This document shows positions 1-9,110 of a stretch of 64,000 bases of DNA, piece after piece. A model generated the notes under the pieces. The model worked only from the letters and a program-made list of their open reading frames with translations. It ran no database searches and was not told where the DNA came from. The position numbers were made by a program, and so were the translations under genes. The stretch's first letter is position 1. Every line of letters begins with the position of its first letter. Source of the DNA: Chitinophagaceae bacterium (GTDB lineage: Bacteria > Bacteroidota > Bacteroidia > Chitinophagales > Chitinophagaceae); contig JADJVB010000012.1 of assembly GCA_016710745.1 (NCBI GenBank), forward strand, positions 1 through 64,000, given 5' to 3'.

Positions 1-459
1 CGTACTGCGTGCTGCGTAATTAGCAGTTTAATCAGAATACGAAAATTTTATATGGCAATATTATTAGTATGCCATGGCTGCTTAATCGATAGATTAGCAT
101 CCATTTGGGCTGCCGAACAGGTTTTTCTGTTACCAGGTTCCGCCGCCGACTCCAAAAACAAAACAGAATGTTGCAGGTGAATGATGAGTGACGCCTGCTT
201 AAGACCATTTATCTAAAGGATCCGGTTGGTTCGTTTCACCCTGCCGTTTCCTGCACAATGAATGCATTAATAAATATGTAGAAAGCTTACGGCGAATATG
301 TTTGGACCAGGGTCTGATTCCTGCAGCTCCACCGTTCCTCAAAGCGAACCTGAATCAAAGCCATAGTCCAGAAGATTATGGCTTTTATATTTCCCAGGTA
401 ATCACATTTTTTATTTGATCCAGGCTTTTCCTTCTATACCAGCCGTTTTCATTTATTGC
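1..459. other. No recognisable gene at window start
   Basis: I could not assign a gene here. No frame stays open over a convincing length and no motif is recognisable. Because the genes just downstream carry many single-base indels, a degraded or badly sequenced gene end could be hidden in this stretch. The only structure I can support is the hairpin at 358-384. Confidence 0.5.
358..387 (+). terminator. Possible intrinsic terminator
   Basis: The arms AAGCCATA (358-365) and TATGGCTT (377-384) form an 8-bp stem followed by a short T run. It would end a gene located further left, which I cannot identify. The T tract is short, so this is a modest prediction. Confidence 0.4.
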
Positions 460-524
460 TGAGCATAATCAAAGATAAAACGACCCGAATGTCACGTTTC
501 TACGGCTGATAAAAACTAGTTTCG
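460..524 (+). promoter_or_regulatory. CRP/FNR-like box plus -7 element before the release-factor-like gene
   Basis: The dyad TGAGCATAATCA lies at 460-471 and a -7-like element TAGTTTCG (one mismatch to TAnnTTTG) at 517-524. The box centre is 58.5 bases upstream of the last base of the -7 element, the same class I-like spacing seen at several other promoters in the window. The start codon at 543 follows 18 bases later. Confidence 0.5.
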
Positions 525-542
525 TAACACCAACAAAAGATC

Positions 543-1625
543 ATGAATCCGGCAATTTCAACAGAAATACGTGAAGTAATGGAAGCGGTGCATTATCAGC
601 CGGCAATATCGATCATGATGCCATTTGAACCAAAAATGGGTTTAAAAGCGAAACTGGCGCATGCACTTGAAATGGCTACCGATAAAATAGAGGGGGAACT
701 ATTGGAGAACTATCCCAATGAAATGAGTACGCTGTTGATGCGGAAGTTAAAAACGATTATAAATAACCTGAATTTTGATACCCAAAAAAGTATTGCCATC
801 TATGTTTCACCGGTTTTGAAAAAGTATTGTACCTCGATAGTTGTCGAAAAAAAATCATTATTGGTGAGTCGTTTGAGATCCGCGACCTGGTTTACAACAA
901 AAAGAAGATCGTGAATACCCGGTGCTGTTGTTAAACACCAAAGAGGCATATTTATCTGGGCAACTCTTCCAGCTTTATAAAAATTGTCTCAAATCATTTT
1001 GATTTAATCAAGGGCGCCAGGATCGATCTGCCCGAAAGAGTGTCAAATTTTCGAATATAACCGGGCGAAAAGAAATTGAACTGGATAAATTTTTACGTCG
1101 CGTGGATAACGGACTGGATATTATCCTTACATCATACCCATTGCCGCTTTTTATAATGGGCGCCAAAAGAATATTGGGTCATTTTAAAAAACTGACAAAA
1201 CACGCCGGCGCTGTTATAGACTACATACTGGCCATTATGACAACATGCCGTTGCCTGAACTGAAAGAAAGTGTGGGAACCGTTTATCAAAACTGGAAAAA
1301 GTAAAGCAACAGGATTTATTAAATCAATTGGATAATGCCGCCGGTAAACAAAACTGGCTGTTGGAATGAAAGATGTTTGGCGTGTGGCAATGGGCCGAAA
1401 AGGCCGCCTCCTGCTGGTTGAAAAAATTATAGGTATGCTGCAGAACATGGAAGCAGTGATGAGATCATTTATAAGGCAACGGAACCTTACAACAAATTTT
1501 CATATATCAAAGATGCTGTGGATGATGTGATTGAAAAAGTACTCGAAAATGGAGGAGATGTTGAATTTGTTGACGAAGGCTTGCTGGCCGGCTATCACCA
1601 TATTGCCCTGATACAATTTTATTAA
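543..1625 (+). pseudogene. baeRF-type (release-factor-like) hypothetical protein, multiply frameshifted
   Basis: The first 90 or so residues read cleanly (motif PAISIMMPFEPK near residues 20-31). The protein then continues in alternating frames, with recognisable pieces such as EIRDLVYNKK, FIKIVSN, LDKFLRRVDNGLDIIL, GHFKKLTKHAGAVIDY and, at the end, YIKDAVDDVIEKVLENGGDVEFVDEG. The family is a roughly 360-residue Bacteroidota protein that I believe belongs to the bacterial archaeo-eukaryotic release factor-like (baeRF) group; that family name is from memory and moderately sure. At least five indels are needed to restore it, so the call is a broken or mis-sequenced gene. It is followed after 16 bases by a universal stress protein gene, and a CRP/FNR-like box precedes it, which suggests a stress role. 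Confidence 0.6.
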
Positions 1626-1641
1626 TTTAAAAACATTTTTT

Positions 1642-2456
1642 ATGAAAACAATACTGGTTACAACAGACTTTTCTGCAGCTGCAGGTAATGCCGTTACCTA
1701 TGCTGCCGACCTGGCTTTATCAATCAATGCCAAACTCCTGATACTCAGTGTGGCTGAGCTGCCGGTTAGTTACAGCGATGTACCTATCGTACTGGGGCTG
1801 GAAGATGTAATACGAAACACGGAAAATGATATTAAAAAACAAAAGAAGATGTACAGGCAAAAACGAACGGCAAAATAGAAATTGAAACTGAAGTTGGAAT
1901 GGGTGGTTTTTTTTCATGAGTTGAAAGAAGTTTGCGAAAGGGTAAAACCGTATACCGTAGTGATGGGAAGCCAGGGTAAAACTGCGGCTGAACATATTTT
2001 ATTTGGCTCGCATGCTACCCATGCCATTAAAGACCTGGAATGGCCCGTTATAACGGTACCGCCTAATGCTAAATATACAACAATAAAAAAATAGATTGGC
2101 CAGCGACCTCACCAAAGTGGTGGAATCTACGCCTATTGAGGAAATTAAAATGTTGGTAAACGACTTTAATGCCGAATTACATATCCTGAATACAGGTAGA
2201 AAAAGAGGTCTTCAGCGGTGATATTGTTTTTGAATCCGGACTGATGCAGGAAATGACCATGACCTTAAATCCTAAGTTTCATTTTATCGCCAACGATAAT
2301 ACCGACGAGGGTATTATTGATTTTGTGGACAAAAATAATATTGACCTGTTGGTCGTATTACCAAAACGACATAACCTGTTGAGCAGGCTGATCCATAAAA
2401 GTCACAGTAAGCAATTGGTGTTACATAGCCACGCGCCGGTGATGGCGATACATTGA
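1642..2456 (+). pseudogene. Universal stress protein (tandem UspA), frameshifted
   Basis: The N-terminus MKTILVTTDFSAAAGNAVTY is a classic UspA start. The protein then runs out of frame around 1850, returns near the T run at 1907-1914 (VVMGSQGKTAAEHILFGSHA, the ATP-loop G-x2-G-x9-G-S of UspA), stops at 2094, and resumes in another frame for a second Usp domain ending VMAIH at 2456. About 270 residues would result if three indels were repaired, the same size as the intact Usp genes at 12069 and 46403. Several shifts sit in A or T runs, typical of sequencing deletions. It probably forms an operon with the gene ending at 1625. Proteins of this family bind ATP and support survival during growth arrest or hypoxia. 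Confidence 0.75.
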
Positions 2457-2829
2457 TCGTTATCAGTTAATAGCAAAATTTATCTTGTTTCTCCGGCGAT
2501 TCCCTGATAGCGCATCAAACGATGGTTCAGTAGCCGCCCGCAAAAATGATATGCCTGGCAGTGCGGCAAGCCTGCAAACCCCTGCAAATTGTGGAGCAGG
2601 CACTTGTTTTTGAGTAGTTGAATTGGATTTCTGTAAAAAGGAGGGAGAGTGTAACAATGGTGAACTGTAAAAAAAGGGCAGGATGAACATTCAGCCCCGT
2701 TTTATATCCAATATCCTGTGAAAAACCTTCGTAAAAATAATGACAGGCTTTTTTACATTGATGGGAACCACGGTCAATAATTACAATGATTGTAAACATT
2801 CCTTAGTACACCATAGAGATCTTCTATAT
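2457..2829. other. Intergenic stretch without a supported gene
   Basis: The only open frames here are minus-strand stretches of 75-90 codons with no recognisable motif and unusual composition. I regard them as chance. The region ends in the promoter of the YtxH-like gene. Confidence 0.5.
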
Positions 2830-2894
2830 TGACTTGTATCATCGTTGATAATGCCCGCGGTCATTTTTAAAAATCAGTCTTTCCGGTACCTTGC
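2830..2894 (+). promoter_or_regulatory. CRP/FNR-like box upstream of ytxH-like gene
   Basis: The dyad TGACTTGTATCA at 2830-2841 is nearly identical to the box before the hibernation factor gene (TGACCTGTATCA, 20026). A possible -7 remnant TACCTTG lies at 2887-2893, one base short of the 58.5-base spacing found elsewhere. This stretch is rich in single-base deletions, so the offset could be one of them. Confidence 0.4.
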
Positions 2895-2924
2895 ATGCAT
2901 TAGTTAACCTTTAAATATTAAGTC

Positions 2925-3160
2925 ATGAACACAAGTGGAAAAATACTGGCTGCTGTAGCTGCCGGAATTGCAGCGGGAGCTGTGTTGGGCATTTTATTTG
3001 CCCCGATAAAGGAACCGAAACCAGGCGTAAGATCAATGAAAAAGGCAGGAAGCTGGCTGAGGATGTTAAAGACAAATTTAACAAAGGCAAGGAGAAGTTT
3101 AACGACGTGAAGGAGGAATTCAGGAATAGTGTAAAGGAGAAAATGGAAGAATTCGCTTAG
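2925..3160 (+). CDS. YtxH-like general stress protein (one frameshift)
   Basis: Residues 1-27 form a glycine/alanine-rich transmembrane helix ending LFAP, followed in a second frame by DKGTETRRKINEKGRKLAED and a charged amphipathic tail ending KEKMEEFA at 3160. This is the normal YtxH layout: membrane anchor, DKG/T-R-x-K motif, long charged coiled coil, about 78 residues. A single missing C in the CCCC run near 3001-3004 breaks the frame; without repair the gene would end at 3110 with an unrelated tail. The function of YtxH proteins is not established; they are stress-induced in several phyla. The next gene encodes a holin-like membrane protein, a common pairing in Bacteroidota. Confidence 0.7.
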
Positions 3161-3202
3161 CTATTTTTGGATCAGTATGATTGACTTTTAAAACAATCAA
3201 GA

Positions 3203-3559
3203 TGGAAAAAGCATTTGCGCAGGTTGAAGAATTGGCGGAAACAGTAAAGAATACGTGAACACCCGGATAGAAGCGGCAAAATTGAATACAGCTGAAAAAG
3301 CTCGGGTATTATTGCTACTGTGATTGCGGGGCTTATTGTAGCCGCCATTTTTATGTTCTTTCTGGTATTTGGTTTTATTGCCCTGGCTCTTGGTTTGGGT
3401 GATTGGCTGGGAAAACCATGGGCCGGGTTTTTGATCGTAGCTTTCTTGTTCCTGCTTGTCGCAATAATTATCTGGTTTGCGAGGGTAAAGATCATCCAGT
3501 TACCCGTTATGAATGCCTTGATCAAACTATTTTTTAAGGACGACTATGAAGAAGATTAA
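3203..3559 (+). CDS. Phage-holin-family (PF07332-like) membrane protein, frameshifted
   Basis: The start MEKAFAQVEELAETVK is followed in another frame by EYVNTRIEAAKLNTAEKSS, and then in a third frame by two strong hydrophobic segments around GLIVAAIFMFFLVFGFIALA and FLIVAFLFLLVAIIIWFA. The tail is FFKDDYEED. This matches the roughly 118-residue Bacteroidota family named phage holin family protein, which is not a phage gene here but a two-helix membrane stress protein. Two missing A bases, in AAA near 3240 and AAAAA near 3296, explain the breaks. The 3' end overlaps the next start by 14 bases, so the genes are co-transcribed with the YtxH-like gene. Confidence 0.7.
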
Positions 3560-3862
3560 AAGTATAAAACAATTGCGGGCTGAAAAAAGGAGGATACGAG
3601 AACACCTGGATCAACAGGAGCATACAATGCAAAGCCAATGGGCGGAATTGAAATACAGCCTCAAGCCTTCCAGCCTGATAAAGGATACGTTTAGTTCCGT
3701 TTTAAAAAGCAGATCAACATCCGGTTTTAATAACGAAAGTTTATTAAAAGGTACACTGGCTTTTGGCGCTTCATTGCTGGTAAACAGGTTAGCCAATAAA
3801 GCCGGTAAAAATTCAGCGGCCTGTTTAAGAAAAAGGAAAAACAACGGGAGCCGGCGAATTAG
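3546..3862 (+). CDS. Small basic protein of the YtxH/holin operon (one frameshift near the end)
   Basis: The N-terminal 85 residues read cleanly: a charged segment (IKQLRAEKRRIREHLDQQE), then SSLIKDTFSSVLKS and a hydrophobic stretch LLKGTLAFGASLLVNRLANKAG. Adding one A in the AAAAA run near 3806 gives the ending KKFSGLFKKKEKQREPAN with a stop at 3862, which looks more natural than the out-of-frame tail ending at 3908. I do not recognise a named family. Homologues regularly follow YtxH and holin-like genes in Bacteroidota, so a shared membrane-associated stress role is likely. Confidence 0.55.
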
Positions 3863-3956
3863 ATGCCGGTATCTGACCGGTACATATCTTTCCCTTTCCC
3901 GGAAATAAATAAAGATTTGCTATCCTCGGGCATCTGTTTTTTATCAGGGCCGATAC

Positions 3957-3968
3957 TGATTTATATCA
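3957..3968 (+). promoter_or_regulatory. CRP/FNR-like box upstream of the kinase/receiver-CRP operon
   Basis: TGATTTATATCA at 3957-3968 fits TGA-N6-TCA and lies 68 bases before the kinase start. I do not find a good TAnnTTTG at either standard spacing; TGATCTTG at 3991-3998 is the closest. If functional it would make the operon autoregulated by its own CRP-type output domain or by the stand-alone Crp/Fnr protein. Confidence 0.4.
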
Positions 3969-4035
3969 TCAATAACCACGGTTTATTTAGTGATCTTGGT
4001 ATCCGTGAATATTAACAAATAAGGTACACCGAATC

Positions 4036-5675
4036 ATGCTTCTTACGCACAATAAAAGGGATTCAAAGAATTTTGAGACATTCTTTGAATATGCTACCAT
4101 GGGCATTGTGATAACCGACAGCGTTGGCAAAATCACAGCCGTAAACCCCTATGCTTTGAATGAGTTTGGATATACTGCAGACGAATTGATCGGAGAAAAA
4201 ATTGAAATATTGATTCCCGCCCGGTTTCATAAAAAACACAGTCAGTATCATTTGAATTACCATGAACAACCTGTATCAAGGAGAATGGGTTTTGGAATGG
4301 AATTGGCAGCCAGCAAAAAGACGGAAGCGAGATTGATGTTGAAATCAGCTTGAGCAATTATCAAATAAACAACGACAATTATGTAATCGCATTTATCAAT
4401 AATGTTACGTTAAGAAGAAAGGCGGAGGCTAAAATTGAAAAGCTGTACAATGAACTGGAGGTTATTGTAGAGCAACGGACAAAAGATCTGAAAAAGGCGC
4501 TATTGGATTTTAAAAAAGCCCAGGTTGAACTGGATAAAGCGACTTCATTTCAGAAAGCAATAATCGACAATGCCGGCGCCATGATCGTTGCTACCGATAC
4601 GAAAGGCCTGATCACGGTATTTAATCCGGAAGCCTCTTTGAATATCGGGTATTCACAGTCGGAAGTCATTGGTAAAATGACCCCGATCCTGTTTCATGAT
4701 AAAAATGAAATTAACAGAAGACGTGCTGACTTGTTCAGTGAGTTTGGGATCAAACTGAAAAATGATTTTGACGTCATGGTTGAAAAAGCAAAACGAAATA
4801 TCCATGAAGAAGAGGTATACACCTATACTAGAAAAGACGGCAGTACGTTTCCGGTGGCTTTAACCATCAGCGCGGTAAAAGATAAAAACGGAACCATTAC
4901 CGGTTTTATGGGGGTATCCATTGATATTACGGAAAGAAAGAAAGCAGAAGAAAAACTAACCCGGTCACTTGAAAAAGAGAGAGACCTGGGTGAACTGAAA
5001 ACCAGGTTTGTATCCATGGCGTCTCACGAATTTCGCACGCCATTAAGCACGATCCTCTCTTCGGCCTACTTAATTGAAAAATACAGCGATACAAAGGATC
5101 AGCCCGACAGGGAAAAACATTTGCACCGTATTACCTCCTCAGTAAGTATGCTTACTGATATTTTGAACGACTTTTTAAGCCTCGGAAAAATTGAAGAGGG
5201 AAAAATACAAGTCAGGCTAACCTGCTTTAATATTGAACAGGTGATCAATAATATTGTTGATGAGATCTCAGGTACCTTTAAAAAGAAGCAAATTGTCATT
5301 TATAGTCATACAGGCCTGACAGACGTGTTTCTGGATCAAACGCTGCTTAAAAATATGATCTATAATCTGGTTTCAAACGCCAGTAAATTCTCGCCCGAAA
5401 AAAGCCTTATTGAAATCAAAACAACTTACCGGAAGCAGCAACTGGTGCTTTCCGTTAAGGACAGGGGGATTGGTATTTCCAAAGAGGATCAAAAACATTT
5501 AATGGAACGTTTCTTTCGCGGTGTTAATGCCGGGAATATTCAGGGCACCGGTTTAGGGCTGCATCTTGTTTCTAAATATGCCGAGTTGATGAACGGAACA
5601 GTGGATTGTATAAGTGAGCTGGAAAAAGGAACTGAATTTGTGATAACATTTAATCTTAACAAACAAAAGCCATGA
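4036..5675 (+). CDS. PAS-PAS sensor histidine kinase (one frameshift at about 4320)
   Basis: A first PAS domain (about residues 12-100, FETFFEYATMGIVITDS and the motif LIPARFHKKHSQYH) leads into a coiled coil. Then come a second PAS/PAC (FQKAIIDNAGAMIVATD to DGSTFPVALTISAV), a HisKA domain with the phospho-acceptor in SHEFRTP, and a HATPase_c domain with DRGIGIS and GTGLGLH. No transmembrane helix is visible, so it should be cytosolic. One missing G near 4320 (AAAAAG-ACGG) splits it into 4036-4353 and 4350-5675; the joined reading ASKKDGSEIDVEIS is natural. The stop overlaps the receiver-CRP start by 4 bases. The domain set closely matches the intact kinase at 59673-60920. A role as oxygen, redox or energy sensor is inferred from the target promoters, not shown. 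Confidence 0.8.
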
Positions 5676-6721
5676 AAAAGATATTATTAATAGAAGATAA
5701 TCTGGATATCCTCAATAATACTGCGGAAATACTGGAATTATCGAACTACCGGGTTTTTTTGGCAGAGAATGGAAAAATTGGTGTTGAGCAGGCCATTAAA
5801 AACGAACCCGATCTGATCATTTGCGACATTATGATGCCCGTGCTGGATGGCTATGGCGTACTGCATGCTATACATAAAAATGAAGCCATAAAAAACACGC
5901 CTTTTATTTTTTTAACCGCAAAAACAGATCGCCAGGATTTTAGAAAAGGCATGGAACTGGGTGCCGACGACTATATTACCAAGCCCTTTTCGGGAACGGA
6001 ATTACTGAATGCCATAGACAGCCGGTTAAAAAAAATTGATCTGCTTAAAGATGGTTTGGTTACCGAAAATAAAGCGCTGCTTGAGGCTGCCGGGGGCTCC
6101 ATCGACCTGAAAGCATTTACAGAAGGACGTAATATTAACCGGTATAAAAAGAAACAGGTGATCTATTCGGAGGGAAATCATCCCAATTGTTTGTATTATG
6201 TTTTAAAGGGGAAAGTTAAAGTAAGCAAAACGAATGATGATGGAAAGGAATTTGTAACCGAACTTTTCAGTCCGGGCGATTATATGGGATATATCGCACT
6301 GTTTGAAGAAACCGTTTACCAGGACACCGCAAAAGCGATGGAGGAAACCGAACTGGCCGTTATACCCCGGGAAGAATTTGAGGAACTGATCAATCATAAT
6401 TTGGAAGTAACCCAAACATTTATCCATTTGTTGGCCAATAATGTTTCGGAAAAAGAAAATCAGCTTTTGGGCATTGCTTATAATTCACTTCGCAAAAAAG
6501 TGGCAGAGGCGTTACTGTTGATCCAAAAAAAATATCAACAGGAAAAGGATGAAAAATTTGTCATTGATATAAACCGGGATAGCCTGGCAACCATTGCCGG
6601 TACGGCAAAAGAATCCCTGATACGCACACTCGGTGATTTTAAAAATGAAAAACTGATCGATGTGGATGGCGGAGGTATCGTTATCGTGAATCAGAAAAAA
6701 CTGGAGCATCTGTTGAATTAG
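5672..6721 (+). CDS. Receiver-CRP fusion response regulator
   Basis: Residues 1-120 are a receiver domain (acidic ED at 8-9, phospho-acceptor Asp52 in CDIMMPVLDG, Lys in ITKPF). A cyclic-nucleotide-binding fold follows (about 150-265, RYKKKQVIYSEGNHPNCLYY). The C-terminal winged helix of the CRP type has recognition helix AKESLIRTLGDF, where the Glu and Arg expected to contact a TGA half-site are present. Receiver plus CRP in one chain is uncommon; it lets a kinase directly switch a CRP/FNR-type activator. The start overlaps the kinase stop (ATGA), so the two are translationally coupled. A paralogue with about the same length and the same partner order lies at 58583-59644. Confidence 0.9.
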   Translation: MKKILLIEDNLDILNNTAEILELSNYRVFLAENGKIGVEQAIKNEPDLIICDIMMPVLDGYGVLHAIHKNEAIKNTPFIFLTAKTDRQDFRKGMELGADDYITKPFSGTELLNAIDSRLKKIDLLKDGLVTENKALLEAAGGSIDLKAFTEGRNINRYKKKQVIYSEGNHPNCLYYVLKGKVKVSKTNDDGKEFVTELFSPGDYMGYIALFEETVYQDTAKAMEETELAVIPREEFEELINHNLEVTQTFIHLLANNVSEKENQLLGIAYNSLRKKVAEALLLIQKKYQQEKDEKFVIDINRDSLATIAGTAKESLIRTLGDFKNEKLIDVDGGGIVIVNQKKLEHLLN

Positions 6722-6756
6722 ATGCGCTGACCCCGGGTGTGTTTACTATTTTTATT

Positions 6757-7404
6757 TTATTTGATAGCAGTCTGCTGTTTCAGTACATTTTTGGATACCA
6801 TGTCTTTTACCAGCATTTGGCCGTATTCATGGGCCAGCGTTTGGGTTGTTAACGGATCAAAGGATTCACTTTGGGCTGAGTAAAGAAGATGCTTTTCTCC
6901 GAGTTCATAAAAATTACTTTCCCAGAAATATTTTGTATCCTCTGCATAATAGCCGGGCGTGTAAACCCGGTCATACATGGTTCTGTAATAACCAAAAAAA
7001 CGGTTTTGATAAATATAATACGGCGAATATTGTACCCTGCCGGGTACGTAATAGCGCTCTTTGGTTTTATCGAGTAAGACAATAGTTATAACCGCATCTA
7101 TACCACTTTTGCTGAGTTTGTCAAGTGACTGTTGTTCGTTCAGGTTCTCGAAGGTTTTAGGGTTAAATTCATCGCAGGAGCAAACTGCCGTATAGCCCAG
7201 TGCTTTCAGATCTGCCACAATATGTTCTTCCATTTTTTCCCGGATGGTACGGTCGGGCTCATTGATCAGGCCCAATACCAGTATTTTACCATAAGCTTTT
7301 GGGGTGATGTTTTCCGCCTTCCAGGAGGTGGTTATTTTTGATGAGGTACAACCGGCAAACAATAGTAAAAAGCCGGCAACAACTAAATTTATTTTTTTCA
7401 TCAT
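6757..7404 (-). CDS. Putative lipoprotein (DUF4136-like)
   Basis: The N-terminus MMKKINLVVAGFLLLFAGC is a lipoprotein signal with Cys19, followed by TSSKITTSWKA. The rest is a mixed alpha/beta soluble domain with a Tyr-rich central part (YSPYYIYQNRFFGYY) of about 195 residues. It resembles DUF4136-type lipoproteins that begin with a T-S-W motif after the signal, but I am only moderately sure. It stands alone, convergent with the receiver-CRP gene 35 bases away. A weak CRP/FNR-like box lies upstream. Confidence 0.65.
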   Translation of the reverse strand: MMKKINLVVAGFLLLFAGCTSSKITTSWKAENITPKAYGKILVLGLINEPDRTIREKMEEHIVADLKALGYTAVCSCDEFNPKTFENLNEQQSLDKLSKSGIDAVITIVLLDKTKERYYVPGRVQYSPYYIYQNRFFGYYRTMYDRVYTPGYYAEDTKYFWESNFYELGEKHLLYSAQSESFDPLTTQTLAHEYGQMLVKDMVSKNVLKQQTAIK

Positions 7405-7426
7405 GCACAGGTTTATGATTCATTTA

Positions 7427-7468
7427 CAAATTACATGTAACCTCATGAAAGAAGAATGATGCCTGTCA
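7427..7468 (-). promoter_or_regulatory. Weak CRP/FNR-like box before the DUF4136-like lipoprotein
   Basis: TGATGCCTGTCA at 7457-7468 fits TGA-N6-TCA. A partial -7 element (TAATTTG on the minus strand) ends at 7427, one base off the 36.5 spacing and with one base less between TA and TTTG. It is a weak candidate and could be chance. Confidence 0.25.
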
Positions 7469-7559
7469 GGGTTTATGATAACGGTAGTCAATCTGTTAAA
7501 GTGAATTCGAAAGCCGGGTGATCACCCAATTGAAATAAAATCAACCAGCTACCGGTTTT

Positions 7560-9107
7560 TTATCGCGAAAACTTTTTGTAAACATCTTCGTAAAAAAGAA
7601 CCCTGCCTGCAGAGTCGATGCCGGCCGGGTTGTACCAGACAATAACAGGCATCTGTATGTTGGCGGGTACGGTTATAGGTGACTGGTTTCGTAAACATCC
7701 CTTTTGGTTGAGTGTGTCAATGGCGATGGCATTGTTTTCGAGGATAAGATGTCCTAATTCCATAGGTTTCTGCATACGCATGCAACCATGACTGAAATAT
7801 CGTTTGTTGAGCATAAAGGTTTTCTTATTGTTCGTGTCGTGCCGATAAACGCCAAAAGGGTTGTAAAAATTCAATTTCAATAACCCCAGGGCATTATCAC
7901 ATCCCGTGCTTTGACGGATGAGATAAGGGAAGTTTGTGGCGCTCAACGCTTCCCAGTTAACAGAATAGGGATCTATGATTTTTCCGGCCCGGTTTAACAC
8001 CTGGTAATTGCCTGTATTAATGTACCCCGGATTTCTCTTGAGGATCGGTAACAGTTCCTTTGTGGCGATACTGTACGGAACATGCCAGTAAGGGTAAAGG
8101 ATCACTTCATCTATCTTACTGGTAAGCGTAGGTGTAGGCGTAGATTTTTTGCCAACAACCATACGCATGTTCAGGAGTACCTCGTTGTTTCTGTACACTT
8201 TTAAATAGGCGGCCGGAATATTGACCACAATGACGGATTGATTTTGTGTAAGGCAATGCAACCAACGGTAGTAATTAAGGGATACCGTTAATTGTTGAAG
8301 CCTGGCTTTCAGCGGCACATTCAGTTCCTGTAAAGTGGAGGAACGCAGCACCCCGTCGGCAAGAAGACAAAATTGCCGCTGTGCTTCTTTTACCTGTTGT
8401 ACAAGCAAACTGTCGGGTATACTGTCGCTAACAGACGTGGTAACTCCCAATTGGTACAATTTTGTGATCAACGGTTTGTTGCCCGCATTCACTTTCTTCG
8501 ACGTGATGATGATTTCCCGGTAACTGCTGTCGGAGATTTCGAATTGTATCCATCTTAACCTCAATGCTATCGCTTTCACTTCAGGTAGTACAGGCGACAG
8601 GTAGCCGGGCAATGAGGGTAACCTGTTCTTTTCAATGTGCTCAACCAGCAAAGCAGGGATATCCTGGCAACCCGGTTTATAATTGAGCCCATTGTAGCCC
8701 AGGGCCGGCTTTTCATTGCCATAAGCTAAATCGCTGTAAACATGCAAAGCAGCATCGGTAAAACGGATCTCTGCCTGCAATGAATCTTCGATGTTTTGCA
8801 AAAGATAGTTTCTGTTGCGTAACAAGTCAAAATAATTATACTGGTAATCTTTTTCGCGGAGCCCAAATTCGGGCGATTGGCTTAAGGTATACAAAAGCAG
8901 TTCCCGGTTGTTTGTGTTCGCCCGCCTAAACCAAACTGCCTCGTAATTCAACCTGGAATAAAACTGGGTAACGGCTGCTTTGTTTATATTGGTAATTTCT
9001 GAAAGGGTACGGCTTAACGCTTCGGGTGTAATTTGTGTACAGGCTGTGATGCTGCAAATGCAGGTGAGGATCAGCGAAATCAGGAATATTGGGATATGTG
9101 GCTTCAC
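7560..9107 (-). CDS. L,D-transpeptidase (YkuD domain, LdtD/YcbB-like)
   Basis: A 515-residue exported protein: hydrophobic signal at residues 4-23 with a possible lipobox Cys (SITAC). An N-terminal domain is followed by a peptidoglycan-binding-like segment (VKEAQRQFCLLADGVLRSST, about 240-265). The C-terminal YkuD domain has the catalytic motif S-H-G-C-M-R around residue 440. The length and order match the LdtD/YcbB class that makes 3-3 cross-links in peptidoglycan using a cysteine nucleophile. It starts 3 bases after the stop of the small coiled-coil gene, so the two form an operon that the CRP/FNR-like box at 9598 may control. That would link wall cross-linking to the stress regulon (inference). 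Confidence 0.85.
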   Translation of the reverse strand: MKPHIPIFLISLILTCICSITACTQITPEALSRTLSEITNINKAAVTQFYSRLNYEAVWFRRANTNNRELLLYTLSQSPEFGLREKDYQYNYFDLLRNRNYLLQNIEDSLQAEIRFTDAALHVYSDLAYGNEKPALGYNGLNYKPGCQDIPALLVEHIEKNRLPSLPGYLSPVLPEVKAIALRLRWIQFEISDSSYREIIITSKKVNAGNKPLITKLYQLGVTTSVSDSIPDSLLVQQVKEAQRQFCLLADGVLRSSTLQELNVPLKARLQQLTVSLNYYRWLHCLTQNQSVIVVNIPAAYLKVYRNNEVLLNMRMVVGKKSTPTPTLTSKIDEVILYPYWHVPYSIATKELLPILKRNPGYINTGNYQVLNRAGKIIDPYSVNWEALSATNFPYLIRQSTGCDNALGLLKLNFYNPFGVYRHDTNNKKTFMLNKRYFSHGCMRMQKPMELGHLILENNAIAIDTLNQKGCLRNQSPITVPANIQMPVIVWYNPAGIDSAGRVLFYEDVYKKFSR

Positions 9108-9110
9108 CGG

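Noticed and set aside
3203..3559. Prophage holin
   Set aside because: No phage genes nearby; the family is a common chromosomal membrane stress protein next to YtxH in Bacteroidota.
4156..4300. PAS motif with His (KHSQYH) as proof of a FixL-type haem sensor
   Set aside because: The LIPxRxHxxH pattern is widespread in PAS domains without haem, so it cannot identify the signal.
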